From NCBI RefSeq assembly GCF_031921685.1, contig NZ_JAPDHU010000003.1, positions 372,001 to 436,000 of the forward strand: a DNA stretch of 64,000 nt, in the 5' to 3' direction. The stretch's first letter is position 1. Every line of letters begins with the position of its first letter. A model generated the notes under the pieces. The model was not told the origin of the DNA, did not search any database, and was given only the letters and a program-made list of their open reading frames with translations. The translations under genes were made by a program, and so were the position numbers. The stretch comes from Terripilifer sp031921685. Lineage in GTDB: Bacteria > Pseudomonadota > Alphaproteobacteria > Rhizobiales > Beijerinckiaceae. Of the stretch, positions 8,944 through 17,773 are shown one piece after another.

Positions 8944-9354
8944 TCAGAGATAATAGCTCTTATGAATGATCTTCCACTCGCCCTTGCAGAACGCGAGATT
9001 AAAGATGTCTTCTCCTTCGAGAGTATTTGCGCCCATCACGAAGCCGAACGGCACCCTGACGCTGGCCAGTGGACCGACCAACCGCACTTCAATATCTTTG
9101 GCGATCTCCTCGGCATTATCGTATTTGACATGCAGGGAGCGAATAACGTTGATGAAACCATCGAGATCGTTGGCCCGAACGGAATCGCCCTTTACGTAAT
9201 AGTGGGAGATATTGGCCGACGGCTCAAACGTCGATCGTAGCGCCACCTCGTCACCATTCTTGACGGCAGCCAGATATTTTCGAATGAGGGCTACCACATC
9301 TTTCGCCTCCGACGCGCGACCTTCCGGAACGAAGGCAAAGGCTTGGCTCGTCAT
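8944..9354 (-). CDS. NTF2-like (SnoaL/DUF4440-type) small protein
   Basis: A 136-residue protein with the cone-shaped NTF2-like pattern. A helix (VVALIRKYLAAVKNGDEVALRSTFEP) is followed by SANISHYYVKGD and a C-terminal beta sheet ending GEWKIIHKSYYL. The family includes small hydrolases, isomerases, polyketide cyclases and non-enzymatic ligand-binding proteins. Its start overlaps the 3' end of the acyl-CoA ligase by 4 bases, and it is followed 8 bp later by the crotonase, so it belongs to the same operon. The substrate is unknown. Confidence 0.7.
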   Translation of the reverse strand: MTSQAFAFVPEGRASEAKDVVALIRKYLAAVKNGDEVALRSTFEPSANISHYYVKGDSVRANDLDGFINVIRSLHVKYDNAEEIAKDIEVRLVGPLASVRVPFGFVMGANTLEGEDIFNLAFCKGEWKIIHKSYYL

Positions 9355-11119
9355 TTCATGTTCTCCATCGTTGAATGTCGTGGCTTTGATGCCTGCTTCT
9401 CCAGTTCAGTCAGCAGGATCGCTTGCTCGCGGGCGGTTGGATTGCGAATGATGTCTTTCAACCGCAACTCCAAGCCTCGAATGGCCCGCATCTTTTCGCA
9501 CATGCGCTGAGCACGAATGGGATCGGCGCCGTGAATAAAAACATTGTCCGTTACGCCCAGATCCGGCTTCGAAATGACCTGTCGCCAGTACATCACAAGC
9601 TCACCCTCGAGTTCAGACGCGGCGGGAGTTCCCTGAATGCGAAAATGGTCGGCAAAAGCAGAGCGCATCGAGCGCCGCGCAGTCTTTCCCGTCGCGTTCT
9701 TCGGAATCTCAGCAACGCGAAGAAGCACTGTTGGAATCTTGTAAGTGCTAAGCTTATCTTCGAGGAAGCGCCTCACTTTGCCGCTGTCGACCAAGCTCCC
9801 AGCTCGCGGGACGAAGGCTGCAACAAGTTCCTCACCCAAAGTTGGATGTTCCAGCGAGAAGCTTATGGCTTCCATCACATCGGGATGGGACAAGATGGCG
9901 CTGTCGATTTCCAGAGGATACACCGAGTGTCCGCCACGTTTGATAAGCTCCTTGGTGCGGCCAAGAACGAACAGGCAGCCATCCTCATCGATCCGACCGA
10001 AATCCCCGGTTCGCAACCACCCGTCGATGAAATGATCCGAACCCGACTCGCCTGAGGCATATCGAGTGATGACGCTCGGGCCTCGCAGGACGATTTCGCC
10101 TTCTGCGCCTCGCTCAGCGATCCCCCCATGGGTATCAATGATGCGAATCTCCGCACCGATGGTGCATCCAACGGATCCCGGCTTTCGCAGCCGTGGTGGC
10201 AATAAATTGGAGCACACCGTGGAAGCGGTTTCCGTCATTCCATAATTTTCGAGCAATGGAACGTTGAAGAGCCTTTCATACTGCGCGATGGCGGACGCGG
10301 GAAAAGGCGCGGAAGAAGAGCGGACGAACCGCAACGATCGAAATCGGGGCTGGCTGTTGTTAGCTTTGTAGAAGTCAAGAAGCCCTAGGTGAAATGCAGG
10401 AGATCCCGTAAACCAAGTCACGTCCAACTCCGCCAAGGCCCGATCGAAAGCGGCGGGATCGAAGGACGGCGCACAATATTGCGCCCCCCCGCCAGCAGAG
10501 AGGAAATGCCGGCACTGATCAACCCATGGACATGATGATGCGGCATGGGATTGAAGCAGATATCTGATGGGCCAAGCGCATAGCTTGAGCCTATCGCTCT
10601 AGCGGCCGCCATTATATTGGCATGGGTGAGAGCGACGTGCTTCGGCTTCGATGTAGTGCCCGAGGTTTGCAGCAATAGGGCCACATCACCGCTGCCTATT
10701 CCGTTCGTCTTCCTGACGGGACCGCTCAAAGATAAATCCGAAAGCCGTAGGCTTTGAAACGGAATGGCGAGTGAGCCGACAATATCGGCGACCCGTCGCT
10801 CACCCGTCGTATCGATCACGGCGCGGACTTGAAGATCGCGCAGGGCGGCGATGATCTCATCCTCAAGGAGTCGTGGGTCCAAAGGGCAACAGATCGCATG
10901 GGACGACACGGCGAGAAAGACCAGAAGCCCATCCTTTCCGCGCGGTGTCGTGACGGCGATCCGATCGCACGGGGAAAACTCTTCTAAACGAAACGCGGAA
11001 GCAATGGCTTCGACGCAATTCGAGACATCGGCATATGTAAGATCATTGCCGCCGTTCATTGCATCGGCGAATGCAATCGATCGCGGATCGTTGCGCAAGA
11101 TTTCATGCAAAATGTTCAT
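9351..11119 (-). pseudogene. Acyl-CoA ligase with carrier-like C-terminal domain, split by a frameshift
   Basis: Two overlapping frames (11119-10418 and 10436-9351) together make one ANL adenylate-forming enzyme. The first half carries the P-loop LLLQTSGTTSKPKHVALTH. The second carries ENYGMTETAS, GWLRTGDFGRIDEDG, GRTKELIKRGG and the catalytic lysine in PKNATGKTARR. The frames change at a run of seven C at 10484-10490 (G on the coding strand); one more G would restore one continuous protein of about 590 residues. After the ligase, about residues 274-345 of the second frame resemble a peptidyl-carrier domain, but the serine motif GGDS reads GADP. It is a frameshift mutant, a sequencing indel, or phase variation. 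Confidence 0.85.
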
Positions 11120-11208
11120 GCTTCCAGTTAGGCCGTTTCTCTTCGACGCCGCAAACTGGAATATTCAAATTCAGGCTTAGGAACATCCTAATCGTCAAAT
11201 ACTGAGCA

Positions 11209-11226
11209 CAAATTGATAACAATTTG
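11209..11226. promoter_or_regulatory. Perfect palindrome, candidate LysR operator
   Basis: Between the divergent acyl-CoA ligase and LysR genes lies CAAATTG-ATAA-CAATTTG, a perfect 7-bp inverted repeat with a 4-bp spacer. It contains the T-N11-A form that LysR-type regulators favour. It lies 69 bp upstream of the regulator's start and 90 bp from the ligase start. Binding by the adjacent LysR protein is an inference. Confidence 0.5.
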
Positions 11227-11294
11227 GACTTCCTAACCAGCGGAATATTTGATCCTCTTGCTGCATCGCGAAGATGAAATGAGAGGAAATCGAA

Positions 11295-12197
11295 ATGAGG
11301 TTTGACCTCTCCGATCTACGGTTGTTCGCCAATGTCGTTGAGCGCTCAAGCATTAGTTTGGTCGCGAATGATACATGCATTACCGCCGCCTCAGCCAGCG
11401 AACGCATAAAGCATATGGAGCTCGATATAGGCACCGCTCTCCTTGTGCGAGACAAGAAAGGCGTGCGTCCCACGCCTGCAGGAATGGCCCTTCTCAAGCA
11501 TGCACGCACGATCATCGCTCAAAGCGAGAGAATGAAGGGCGATCTCGCGGAATATTCTAAAGGCTTGAGAGGACGCATCCGACTGCTCTCGAACACCGCC
11601 GGCTTGTCCGAGGTGCTGCCCACGTTGATGGCCAAATATCTAATGGAACATCCCGCCATCGATCTTGATGTCGAAGAGCGGCAAAGTCACGAGATCATCG
11701 AGGCCATATGCAATGGCGAACGAGACGCGGGTATCGTCGCAGACTTTACACCTGCAAGAGATCTTGAACTCTTCCCCTTGACGATTGATCAACTGGTCCT
11801 TGTGGTCCCAAAGGGGCATCTCTTTGCACCCCGCACGACCATCGATTTTTCCAAGGCCATTGCGAGCGAACTCATCGGCCTTCTCGGCACGAATGCTTTG
11901 ACGGAACATCTTGAAACGCAGGCAGCCAAGATAGGCGGAAAGATAAGATGGCGCGTTCAGGCACCTAACTTTCTCGCCGTTTGCGGAATGGTTTCACAAG
12001 GTGTCGCACCGGGAATTGTATCAGAGAGTGCCGCGCAACGCGCCAGCAAGACAATGCCACTGAAAATCGTCCGCCTCACGGACGGTTGGGCCAAGCGGAA
12101 ACTCAGCCTTTGCCTTCAACGTGGACAAGAGCGACCGCTTTATTTGGAAAGATTTGTCGCCTTTGTGAAGCGCGAGGCCAAAGCCGCAAAAGCCTAA
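11295..12197 (+). CDS. LysR family transcriptional regulator
   Basis: A 300-residue regulator with an N-terminal winged helix-turn-helix (DLRLFANVVERSSISLVAND, then ASASERIKHMELDIGTALLVRD) and a C-terminal ligand-binding domain beginning near GRIRLLSNTAGL. It is divergent from the acyl-CoA ligase operon and is followed 57 bp later by a Bug-type binding protein, so it probably controls both. The AT-rich codon choice matches the neighbouring accessory genes. The start is the ATG after GAGGAAATCGAA. The inducer is unknown, perhaps a CoA thioester or the free acid taken up. Confidence 0.9.
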   Translation: MRFDLSDLRLFANVVERSSISLVANDTCITAASASERIKHMELDIGTALLVRDKKGVRPTPAGMALLKHARTIIAQSERMKGDLAEYSKGLRGRIRLLSNTAGLSEVLPTLMAKYLMEHPAIDLDVEERQSHEIIEAICNGERDAGIVADFTPARDLELFPLTIDQLVLVVPKGHLFAPRTTIDFSKAIASELIGLLGTNALTEHLETQAAKIGGKIRWRVQAPNFLAVCGMVSQGVAPGIVSESAAQRASKTMPLKIVRLTDGWAKRKLSLCLQRGQERPLYLERFVAFVKREAKAAKA

Positions 12198-12254
12198 TCG
12201 CCGCAGGCAAGCCAATCCTTACCACCGACCACCACAAAGACATTGGAGCGCGAT

Positions 12255-13229
12255 ATGCTTTCAAGCCTCGGCCGCATTGCTGGAATACTGATAGCATTTG
12301 GCACGTCTTTCGCCCAGGCGGACCAGTTTCCCATCCGACCGATCACGATCGTCGTACCTTTCGCGGCTGGTGGGCCCACCGACGTCGTCGGTAGATTGAT
12401 AGCCGATTCAATGTCGGAGCCCCTCAAGACTCGCGTCTTGATCGAGAACCTAGCGGGCGCCGGTGGCACACGAGGAGCCAGCTACGTGGCTAGATCTGCA
12501 TCTGACGGATACACATTGCTGCTACACAACATTGGACATGCCACAAGCGCCACGCTCTTTCGCAAGCTTCCGTATAATGTCATTTCCGACTTTGAGCCGA
12601 TTGGATTGGTAACCGACGTCCCTATGACGATTATCGGACGGACTGGCCTTGAAGCTAAAAATCTGGGCGAGCTTCTCACCCTTCTAAAGGCTAAAGGGCC
12701 GGCGATAAACTTTGGGCATGCGGGTGTTGGCTCGGCTGCTCATCTATGTAGTCTCCTGTTGATGTCGACTGCCGGAGCTCAAGTCACCAGCATCCCTTAC
12801 CAGGGCAGCTCCCAATCATTGCGAGATATAGTCGGGGGACACATCGATATCGGATGCGATCAAACAACCAATACCAGCAGCCAGATTCAATCGCAGCAAG
12901 TCAAGGTTTTCGCGGTGACGACACCGTCTCGGCTGAAATTCATGGCGGATGTCCCAACAGCCGACGAGGCCGGCCTCAAAGCTTTCGAGATCAGCGTCTG
13001 GCATGGTCTCTATGCACCAAAGAGCACAACTAAACATATTCTCGAGCGGCTGAACGCCGCTCTTACATATGCCCTCAAAGATCCCCGCGTTATCGCACGC
13101 TTCGTCGACCTCGGCACCGAGCCTGTTACTGAAGAGCGCATGTCGCGTGATGTCCATCGTGCATTTCTGAAAGCGGAAGTGGCAAAATGGCGACCCTTGA
13201 TCGAAGCGGCGGGGGCTTTTGTCGATTGA
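12255..13229 (+). CDS. Bug/TctC family periplasmic substrate-binding protein (Sec signal)
   Basis: A 324-residue TTT-type solute receptor. An ATG at 12255 with GGAG six bases before it is preferred over the TTG at 12243. A Sec signal peptide ends near FGTSFAQA. The family core is clear: ITIVVPFAAGGPTDVVGRL, then IENLAGAGGTRGASYVARSA, a ligand loop INFGHAGVGSAAHL, and SIPYQGSSQSLRDIVGGHID. Bug proteins bind carboxylates or other small acids with the loop after the first strand. No TctA/TctB genes are adjacent. It lies downstream of LysR and likely feeds the ligase/crotonase pathway next door. Confidence 0.88.
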   Translation: MLSSLGRIAGILIAFGTSFAQADQFPIRPITIVVPFAAGGPTDVVGRLIADSMSEPLKTRVLIENLAGAGGTRGASYVARSASDGYTLLLHNIGHATSATLFRKLPYNVISDFEPIGLVTDVPMTIIGRTGLEAKNLGELLTLLKAKGPAINFGHAGVGSAAHLCSLLLMSTAGAQVTSIPYQGSSQSLRDIVGGHIDIGCDQTTNTSSQIQSQQVKVFAVTTPSRLKFMADVPTADEAGLKAFEISVWHGLYAPKSTTKHILERLNAALTYALKDPRVIARFVDLGTEPVTEERMSRDVHRAFLKAEVAKWRPLIEAAGAFVD

Positions 13230-13240
13230 CCTCGCGCCCC

Positions 13241-13948
13241 TCACACCACCTCAACCCGCCGATCGACTTCGATCTCCTGCGGCGACACTTCGCAGCACAC
13301 CGCCATGGCCTCGACCCCGCGCGAGCGCGCCAGGGCGAACGCTTTCGCATAGGCAGGATCGATGTCGTCCGCCAGCGTGAAACGGTCAGCCTGCATCTGA
13401 ATGAGATAGATCATCACGGCGCGATGGCCGGCCTCCACCATATCGCCGAGTTCCATGAGATGTTTGGTGCCGCGCGCGGTGACACAATCGGGAAATTCGG
13501 CCAGGCCTGGCTGGCGCATCATGTGGATGTTCTTGATCTCCACATAGCATGACGGACGACCATTGCCTTCGAGCAGAATATCGACACGGCTGTTGCGGCC
13601 ATATTTCACTTCGCGCCGCGCCGAGGCATAGCCCGTGAGTTCGGGAAAGAAACCGCGCCCGATCGCTTCAAACACGATGCCGTTGGGATGTGACGTGTTG
13701 ATGCCGACGCATTCCGGCCCGCGACCAAAATCGGCTTCGACGATCTCCCAGGAAAAGCTGAGCTTGCGCGCCGGATTGTTCGACTTCGACAGCCACACCC
13801 GATTGCCCGGATCGATCAGCCCGAGCATGGCGCCGGGATTGGCGCAATGGGCGGTGATGGTTTCACCGCTGTCGAGGGTGATGTCGGCGAGAAAGCGCTT
13901 GTAGCGTTCGATCAAGCGGCCGGGAACGAGAGGTGGGGTGAATTTCAT
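13241..13948 (-). CDS. sfsA: SfsA family protein (sugar fermentation stimulation homolog, putative nuclease)
   Basis: A 235-residue SfsA protein. The N-terminus FTPPLVPGRLIERYKRFLAD and the following GETITAHCANPGAMLGL are diagnostic. The C-terminal part has the PD-(D/E)xK-like nuclease core, with RVDILLEG and CYVEIKNIHM. E. coli SfsA stimulates maltose genes in a crp* background, and its fold suggests a nuclease; physiological function is uncertain. It converges on the Bug gene with 11 bp between the stops, and it marks the return to GC-rich core-type DNA. Confidence 0.9.
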   Translation of the reverse strand: MKFTPPLVPGRLIERYKRFLADITLDSGETITAHCANPGAMLGLIDPGNRVWLSKSNNPARKLSFSWEIVEADFGRGPECVGINTSHPNGIVFEAIGRGFFPELTGYASARREVKYGRNSRVDILLEGNGRPSCYVEIKNIHMMRQPGLAEFPDCVTARGTKHLMELGDMVEAGHRAVMIYLIQMQADRFTLADDIDPAYAKAFALARSRGVEAMAVCCEVSPQEIEVDRRVEVV

Positions 13949-14122
13949 GGAGCCTTATCGCATGCCCCGCTGGCAAATCCGCAGCGCCCTGCGCTCATCC
14001 ACGTTTTTGTTCGCACGTTTTCTTCGCCCGGCACGTCTCAAATCCACCTTCCGTTGCATTGTCAGGGACGACGCCCTTGCCTAACCTCCTGCCCCTCAGA
14101 CGGCGCGAACGGAGGGGTGCGC

Positions 14123-15079
14123 ATGATTGGATCGGTACGTTTTTTGGCTGTGGCGGCTTTGACTTTGTCGTCCGGTCTCGCCATGGCGCAATCCTATCCC
14201 TCCAAACCGATCACCTTCATCGTCCCCTTTGCCGCCGGCGGCACCTCCGATGTCATCGCGCGCCTCGCCGCCGATGAAATGGGGCGGGCGCTCGATCAGC
14301 GCCTGGTCATCGAAAACGTTGGCGGTGCCGGCGGTTCGATCGGCCTGACGCGCGCCTCTCGCGCCGCGCCCGATGGCTATACGCTGACGATCGGCAATGC
14401 CGGCACCAATGCCGCCGTCTATTGGACGACGGAAAACGTGCCCTTTAAGCCGGAATCCTTCGCGCCCGTCGGCTTGGTCGCCAAGACCTCACCAGTCATA
14501 GCGCTGCGCAAGAACTTCCCCGCCGCGACCGTCGCCGAGACAATCGCCTATGCGAAACAGAATCCCGGCAAGATGACGCTTGGCCATGCCGGCGTCGGCT
14601 CGTCCAACTATTTGATCTGCATGAGCTTCGTGAAGGCCGCTGCGATCGACGTGTCGCTGGTCAGCTATCGCGGTGCCGCCCCTGCCCTCAACGACGCCAT
14701 GGGCGGCCATGTGGATGGCGTCTGCGATGCCGCCACCTCTGTCGCCGCCGCCATCAATGCCGGCGAGGTGAAAGGCCTCGTCGTCTCCGCCCACCAGCGG
14801 CTGAAAAACCTGCCCGAAGTGCCGGCCGCCCAGGAAGCCGGTGTCCCCGCCTTCCAGGCCGAAGGCTGGAACGCTTTGTTCCTCCCGGCTGGCGCGCCGG
14901 AGCCGGTCATCGCCAAGCTCAATGAGGCCCTGCGCAAAGCGGTGGCGAGCGACACGGTACAATCGCGCCTGGCCGAGCTGTCGGCCCTTCCCGCCTCCGG
15001 CGAGGAACTGACGGCGGACTATGTCCGCCAGCTCGTGCCGAAGGAGGTCGAAAAATACCGGGTATTGCTGGGGAAATAG
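14123..15079 (+). CDS. Bug/TctC family periplasmic substrate-binding protein (Sec signal)
   Basis: A 318-residue TTT receptor starting at the ATG at 14123, with GGAGG at 14111. A Sec signal ends at SSGLAMA. The mature protein begins QSYPSKPITFIVPFAAGGTSDVIA, then VIENVGGAGGSIG, MTLGHAGVGSSNY and VSYRGAAPALNDAMGGHVDG. These are the usual Bug motifs, with Asp in the AGGTSD loop. It is 201 bp before leuC with no membrane subunits nearby, so it must use a TctAB pair encoded elsewhere. The ligand is unknown. Confidence 0.88.
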   Translation: MIGSVRFLAVAALTLSSGLAMAQSYPSKPITFIVPFAAGGTSDVIARLAADEMGRALDQRLVIENVGGAGGSIGLTRASRAAPDGYTLTIGNAGTNAAVYWTTENVPFKPESFAPVGLVAKTSPVIALRKNFPAATVAETIAYAKQNPGKMTLGHAGVGSSNYLICMSFVKAAAIDVSLVSYRGAAPALNDAMGGHVDGVCDAATSVAAAINAGEVKGLVVSAHQRLKNLPEVPAAQEAGVPAFQAEGWNALFLPAGAPEPVIAKLNEALRKAVASDTVQSRLAELSALPASGEELTADYVRQLVPKEVEKYRVLLGK

Positions 15080-15280
15080 CGCCAGCTCGGCTTTTAGGCC
15101 CGACGTGACACCCTGGAATTTTACCAATCTCGCGCCTATCTGACTGAAATCGGCGAAGGAATACCTGCGTTGCGACCCATGCACGCCTCTTCCTTCCGCC
15201 GATCCAAACCGCTAGAAGTCCGCCGAGAAAAAATCCGCGCGCTCCACGTGCGCGGTCCCAAGTAGAGAGACCCGACCGAA

Positions 15281-16702
15281 ATGGCCAAGGCACGCACGCT
15301 TTATGACAAGATCTGGGACGACCATGTCGTCGAGGCTCAGCCGGATGGCACGACCCTCCTCTACATCGATCGCCACCTCGTCCACGAAGTGACCTCGCCG
15401 CAGGCTTTCGAAGGTCTGCGCATGTCCGGCCGCAAGGTGCGCGCGCCGGAAAAGACCCTGTGCGTGGTCGACCACAACATCCCCACCACCGATCGCTCGA
15501 AGCCGATCGATGATCCGGAGAGCAAGGCCCAGATCGAGCAGATGGCGAAGAACGCCGCCGATTTCGGCCTCGAATATTATGACGGCGTCGATGTCCGTCA
15601 GGGCATCTGCCACATCATCGGGCCGGAACAGGGCTTCACCCTGCCGGGCACGACCATCGTTTGCGGCGACAGCCACACCGCCACCCACGGTGCCTTCGGC
15701 GCGTTGGCGCATGGCATCGGCACGTCGGAAGTCGAGCACGTGCTCGCCACACAGACGCTGATCCAGAAAAAGTCCAAGAACATGCGCGTCACCGTCGACG
15801 GCAAATTGCCGGAGGGTGTTACCGCCAAGGACATCATCCTCGCCATCATCGGCGAGATCGGCACCGCCGGCGGCACCTCAAGCGTCATCGAATATGACGG
15901 CGAGGCGATCCGGTCCCTGTCGATGGAAGGCCGCATGACCGTCTGCAACATGTCGATCGAAGGCGGCGCCCGCGCCGGCCTCGTCGCGCCGGACCAGAAG
16001 ACCTACGAATTCCTCAAGGGTCGCCCGAAAGCGCCGAAGGGCGCCGATTGGGATAAGGCTTTGCGCTATTGGGACACGCTGCGCACCGAAGACGGCGCGC
16101 ATTTCGACCGTCACGTGAAGCTCGATGCCGCCGCACTGCCGCCGCTGCTCACCTGGGGCACATCACCGGAAGACGTCACCACCATCGGTGGCACCGTGCC
16201 GCGCCTCGAAGATGCCAAGACCGATCAGCAGCGCGCCAAGTTCGAACGCGCCCTGGCCTATATGGGTCTCAAGGGCGGTGAGAAGATGACCGATCTTGCG
16301 ATCGATCGCGCCTTCATCGGCTCGTGCACGAACGGGCGCATCGAAGACCTGCGCGCCGCCGCCGAGATCGCCAAGATCGCCGTCTCCCGTGGCCAGAAGG
16401 TGCCCGAGCGCATCAACGCCATGGTCGTGCCGGGCTCTGGCCTGGTAAAGCAGCAGGCGGAAGCCGAAGGTCTCGACAAGATCTTCGTCGCCGCCGGCTT
16501 CGAATGGCGCGAGCCCGGCTGCTCCATGTGCCTGGCCATGAATCCGGACAAGCTGGCGCCGGGCGAACGCTGCGCCTCGACCTCGAACCGCAACTTCGAG
16601 GGCCGCCAGGGCTTCCGTGGCCGCACGCATCTGGTTTCCCCCGCGATGGCGGCGGCAGCGGCCCTCGCCGGCCACTTCGTCGACGTCCGGACGTGGAAAT
16701 AA
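15281..16702 (+). CDS. leuC: 3-isopropylmalate dehydratase large subunit
   Basis: The 473-residue large subunit of isopropylmalate isomerase, which interconverts 2- and 3-isopropylmalate in leucine synthesis, working with LeuD (encoded at 21642-22247). Aconitase-family signatures are present: CGDSHTATHGAFGALAHGIG and the 4Fe-4S cysteines in IGSCTNGR and REPGCSMCLAMNPD. Active-site residues near NRNFEGRQG are also intact. The start ATG has GAGAGACCCGACCGAA before it. leuD is not adjacent; about 4.9 kb of other genes and repeats lie between the two subunits. Confidence 0.97.
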   Translation: MAKARTLYDKIWDDHVVEAQPDGTTLLYIDRHLVHEVTSPQAFEGLRMSGRKVRAPEKTLCVVDHNIPTTDRSKPIDDPESKAQIEQMAKNAADFGLEYYDGVDVRQGICHIIGPEQGFTLPGTTIVCGDSHTATHGAFGALAHGIGTSEVEHVLATQTLIQKKSKNMRVTVDGKLPEGVTAKDIILAIIGEIGTAGGTSSVIEYDGEAIRSLSMEGRMTVCNMSIEGGARAGLVAPDQKTYEFLKGRPKAPKGADWDKALRYWDTLRTEDGAHFDRHVKLDAAALPPLLTWGTSPEDVTTIGGTVPRLEDAKTDQQRAKFERALAYMGLKGGEKMTDLAIDRAFIGSCTNGRIEDLRAAAEIAKIAVSRGQKVPERINAMVVPGSGLVKQQAEAEGLDKIFVAAGFEWREPGCSMCLAMNPDKLAPGERCASTSNRNFEGRQGFRGRTHLVSPAMAAAAALAGHFVDVRTWK

Positions 16703-16734
16703 ACCGCGATCCAAACGCATCGTCGCGGGGCGCC

Positions 16735-16902
16735 ATGCCCCGCGACACCGACCTCTTCTCCACCCAGCTCGAAACCGTCGCGCCGCCGCCGACCACAAGC
16801 GCTGACCCGATCGAAGTCTGGGCCAAGCGCATCGGCCGCATCATCGGCCTCGTCCTTGTCGCCATCCTGGCGCTCAATCTCGTCACGGGCTGGTTTTTCT
16901 GA
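16735..16902 (+). CDS. Small single-pass membrane protein of unknown function
   Basis: A 55-residue protein: a polar N-terminal half (LFSTQLETVAPPPTT), then a basic turn WAKRIGRI and one hydrophobic helix IGLVLVAILALNLVTGWFF at the C-terminus. It begins 32 bp after leuC and its stop shares one base with the start of the metallopeptidase gene (TGATG). That tight coupling argues it is real. No family was recognised. The start is the first ATG in frame after leuC. Confidence 0.65.
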   Translation: MPRDTDLFSTQLETVAPPPTTSADPIEVWAKRIGRIIGLVLVAILALNLVTGWFF

Positions 16903-17324
16903 TGGCTGATCCAGATAAGCCTGACTGGCGCACCGCCACCGCGCCAACGCTGGAAGATTTCGAAACCATGGCCGATGAGGCCTTCGCCCGCCTGCCCGCC
17001 GAATTCCGCGCGCTCTGCGAAGGCGTCGTCATCCGCATCGAGGATTTTCCGACCGACGAAGTTCTCGATGAAATGCAGGCCGAGAGCGAATTCGATCTGC
17101 TCGGCCTGTTTCAGGGCCGTGGCCTCGCCCAGCGCGGCGCGACGCTCCAGACAGGTGAATTCCCCAACATGGTCTGGCTCTATCGCCGCCCCATCCTCGA
17201 CTATTGGGCCGCGCATGAAGAAGCGCTCGGCACCATCATCACCCACGTGCTCGTGCACGAGATCGGCCATCACTTCGGCTTCTCGGACGAGGACATGGAG
17301 AACATCGAAAAGCTGGCGGATTAG
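16902..17324 (+). CDS. Metallopeptidase family protein (minimal zincin, HExxH)
   Basis: A 140-residue minimal zincin-like protein. The zinc-binding motif is HVLVHEIGHHFGFSD near the C-terminus, with a following acidic helix. The N-terminal half (FETMADEAFARLPAEFRA, then VVIRIEDFPTDEVL) matches the small acidic metallopeptidase family often found in alpha- and actinobacteria. It has no signal peptide. It is translationally coupled to the small membrane protein upstream and so possibly co-transcribed with leuC. Substrates are unknown. Confidence 0.82.
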   Translation: MADPDKPDWRTATAPTLEDFETMADEAFARLPAEFRALCEGVVIRIEDFPTDEVLDEMQAESEFDLLGLFQGRGLAQRGATLQTGEFPNMVWLYRRPILDYWAAHEEALGTIITHVLVHEIGHHFGFSDEDMENIEKLAD

Positions 17325-17333
17325 AGCGCGGCG

Positions 17334-17494
17334 CGGACACCTCTGTGTCATTCCCGACAGCCGCGCAGCGGCTGGGCGGGAATCCAGAGCAAGCCGCATG
17401 ATCCTTGCCGTAAGGGAACCGATCGTCGCAGACACGACCGCTTGCTCTGGATTCCCGCTCGCGCTTCGCGCGTCGGGAATGACACGGAGGTGTC
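17334..17494. repeat. Inverted-repeat element, copy 1
   Basis: The left arm (17334-17390) contains GTGTCATTCCCGAC and GCGGGAATCCAGAGC. The right arm (17443-17494) is its imperfect reverse complement (GCTCTGGATTCCCGCTCGCG to GTCGGGAATGACAC). A second copy lies at 17774-17942. Each arm itself contains a short GC-rich stem (CCGCGCAGCGG, CGCGCTTCGCGCG). No transposase is present; this is a short non-coding repeat family. Confidence 0.75.
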
Positions 17495-17495
17495 G

Positions 17496-17773
17496 GCGTC
17501 ATCTTGCGGACGCCTTCATTAAAAAGAACAAAACAAGAACATAATTCTGCCGCCCCGCTTTCGTATTTTGAGCCCGATTTCACCGCGGGGAGCGCCACGG
17601 TGTCCGCAACGGGGAGAACGGTGTTTGGACCGGGAAACAGAAATTCTTCGTCGAGACCCACCGGCACGTCGCCACCCGACTGCGCCCATTGGGGAGGGGG
17701 TAGCACGGGATTCTGAGGAACAACCCCATGCAAGGGCGCTATCATGGCCGCTTCCGTTTGCCAGCGGCATTGC
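17496..17773. other. Non-coding spacer between the two repeat copies
   Basis: About 280 bases without a supportable gene. An open frame exists on the reverse strand but runs through the flanking repeat copy and has no recognisable domain or ribosome binding site. The only local feature is an A-rich stretch at 17520-17545. Confidence 0.5.

Noticed and set aside
15179..15265. A 28-codon frame upstream of leuC that could be a leucine leader peptide
   Set aside because: It has only three leucine codons, not clustered, and no clear terminator/antiterminator pair follows it. It is a chance frame.
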